Of a DNA stretch of 5,352 nucleotides, positions 4,856 to 5,352 are shown piece after piece. The notes under the pieces are model-generated. The model worked only from the letters and a program-made list of their open reading frames with translations, made no database searches and had not been told where the DNA came from. How positions within the stretch are numbered: position 1 is the stretch's first letter; each line of letters opens with the position of its first letter. The translations under genes and the position numbers were made by a program. Origin of the DNA: Bacteroidota bacterium (GTDB lineage: Bacteria > Bacteroidota > Bacteroidia > Bacteroidales > B39-G9); NCBI GenBank assembly GCA_003648455.1, contig QMPG01000245.1:1-5352 (forward strand), given 5' to 3'.

Positions 4856-5325
4856 TATTATTTCAACTAATACAGGAAAATAGTCGGAAATAAATAAATT
4901 ATTTTTCCTCCTGTCATCAATATGTCTATAACTTATAAGCTTCAGATTCTTTGTAAGTATATAATCAATCTTTTTTTTACAATCAAATTATTATTAAACC
5001 CATTATATGTTCCATAAGGATCATAATGTAGTTTTTTCTAGATTTCAATCGCATCATCCAGTTCTTCTCGAAATAGTTGTATTAGTTCATCTTGTGATTC
5101 ACAATTTAAATCTCCCATTACTATTATTCTGCTTTTATTTAAACCAAATTCTTTTATCTTTTCAAGAATTAATTCAGATGACATTTTTTGTGATATTTTT
5201 CCAATATGGTCAAAATAACAATTAAATATAAATATTGAATCTTTTGTGTTTTTATTCATAAATGCACCATAAGTAGATATTCTTTCCAAGGCATAGTAAT
5301 TTGTTTTTTTAGACCAAATTACAAC
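4856..5325 (-). pseudogene. Decayed endonuclease/exonuclease/phosphatase (EEP) family gene
   Basis: The longest uninterrupted piece (5041-5289, no proper start) shows ALERISTYGAF, then NCYFDHIGK and GDLN (D at 5110-5112), matching the RIxTYG, NTHFDHxG and GDFN motifs of EEP phosphohydrolases/nucleases. An in-frame TAG (5038-5040) ends it, but the same frame continues with YDPYGTYNGF, the family's YGPxGTFNGF. An A8 run (4971-4978) then lacks one A. In the shifted frame homology resumes as KIDYILTKNLKLISYRHIDDRRKN and ends at SDYFPVLVE (4862-4888). No stop follows until 4742, so the normal end is also lost. The N-terminal half, with the first metal-ligand motifs, is absent: a TAA closes the frame at 5326-5328. 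Histidine is replaced by tyrosine in NTH (5215-5217) and in SDH (4880-4882), so even a repaired protein would probably be inactive. The family acts on phosphodiesters or phosphomonoesters. Confidence 0.82.
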
Positions 5326-5352
5326 TTAAAAAGTGTAAACTATGTCCCTTTA

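Noticed and set aside
4568..4860. CIRCE (HrcA) operator upstream of the hsp20 genes
   Set aside because: No TTAGCACTC-N9-GAGTGCTAA-like sequence is present; the dyads found there are different.
5038..5289. Stand-alone small protein gene of 83 codons
   Set aside because: The only start is a TTG with EEP homology continuing upstream of it, and homology also continues past the stop in two frames. It is the middle of a pseudogene.
1..5352. CRISPR array
   Set aside because: No regularly spaced direct repeats of 20-40 bases were found; the repeats here are isolated hairpins and short motifs.

Overview
The window is AT-rich and looks like a chromosomal segment of a member of the Bacteroidota (Flavobacteriia/Cytophagia-like). 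The indications are the gene families present, lipoproteins of Bacteroidota type, one TAnnTTTG-type promoter box, and mostly weak Shine-Dalgarno signals. All protein-coding features lie on the minus strand. No taxonomic marker gene is intact, so the assignment is inference.

Left edge (1-398): two hairpins with identical arms, a stretch resembling the 3' end of a tmRNA or tRNA, and a strong intrinsic terminator. The terminator abuts a roughly 40-residue N-terminal stump of a Crp/Fnr-family regulator. A 63-bp attC-like dyad then lies directly downstream of the first complete gene. This looks like an accessory, repeatedly rearranged junction.

399-1463: an intact DUF1016/YhcG-type PDDEXK nuclease gene with its own promoter box. 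1464-2149 carries no gene. It holds that promoter, an 11-bp inverted repeat, a dispersed-repeat-like segment with a CAGCTG-centred palindrome, and a long hairpin suited to ending the operon to its right.

2150-4567: the core of the window, a four-gene minus-strand cluster read in the order Hsp20 (strong GGAGGA ribosome site), second Hsp20, small lipoprotein of unknown function, YfdX-family lipoprotein. Gaps are 77, 30 and 43 bp. Two cytoplasmic small heat-shock chaperones with two lipid-anchored envelope proteins suggest a proteostasis or envelope-stress module. YfdX next to sHsp genes is also a hallmark of the proteobacterial locus of heat resistance, so this could be a compact Bacteroidota counterpart. 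A hairpin between the two hsp20 genes probably attenuates transcription, making the first chaperone the most abundant product.

4568-5352: leader region of the cluster (candidate promoter, GC-rich hairpin, TTGAC/GTCAA half-sites) followed by the decayed remains of an endonuclease/exonuclease/phosphatase (EEP) gene. An apparent 83-codon open frame here is only the middle of it. Homology continues past an in-frame TAG and a frameshift in an A8 run to the family's terminal SDxFPV motif, and both active-site histidines read as tyrosine.
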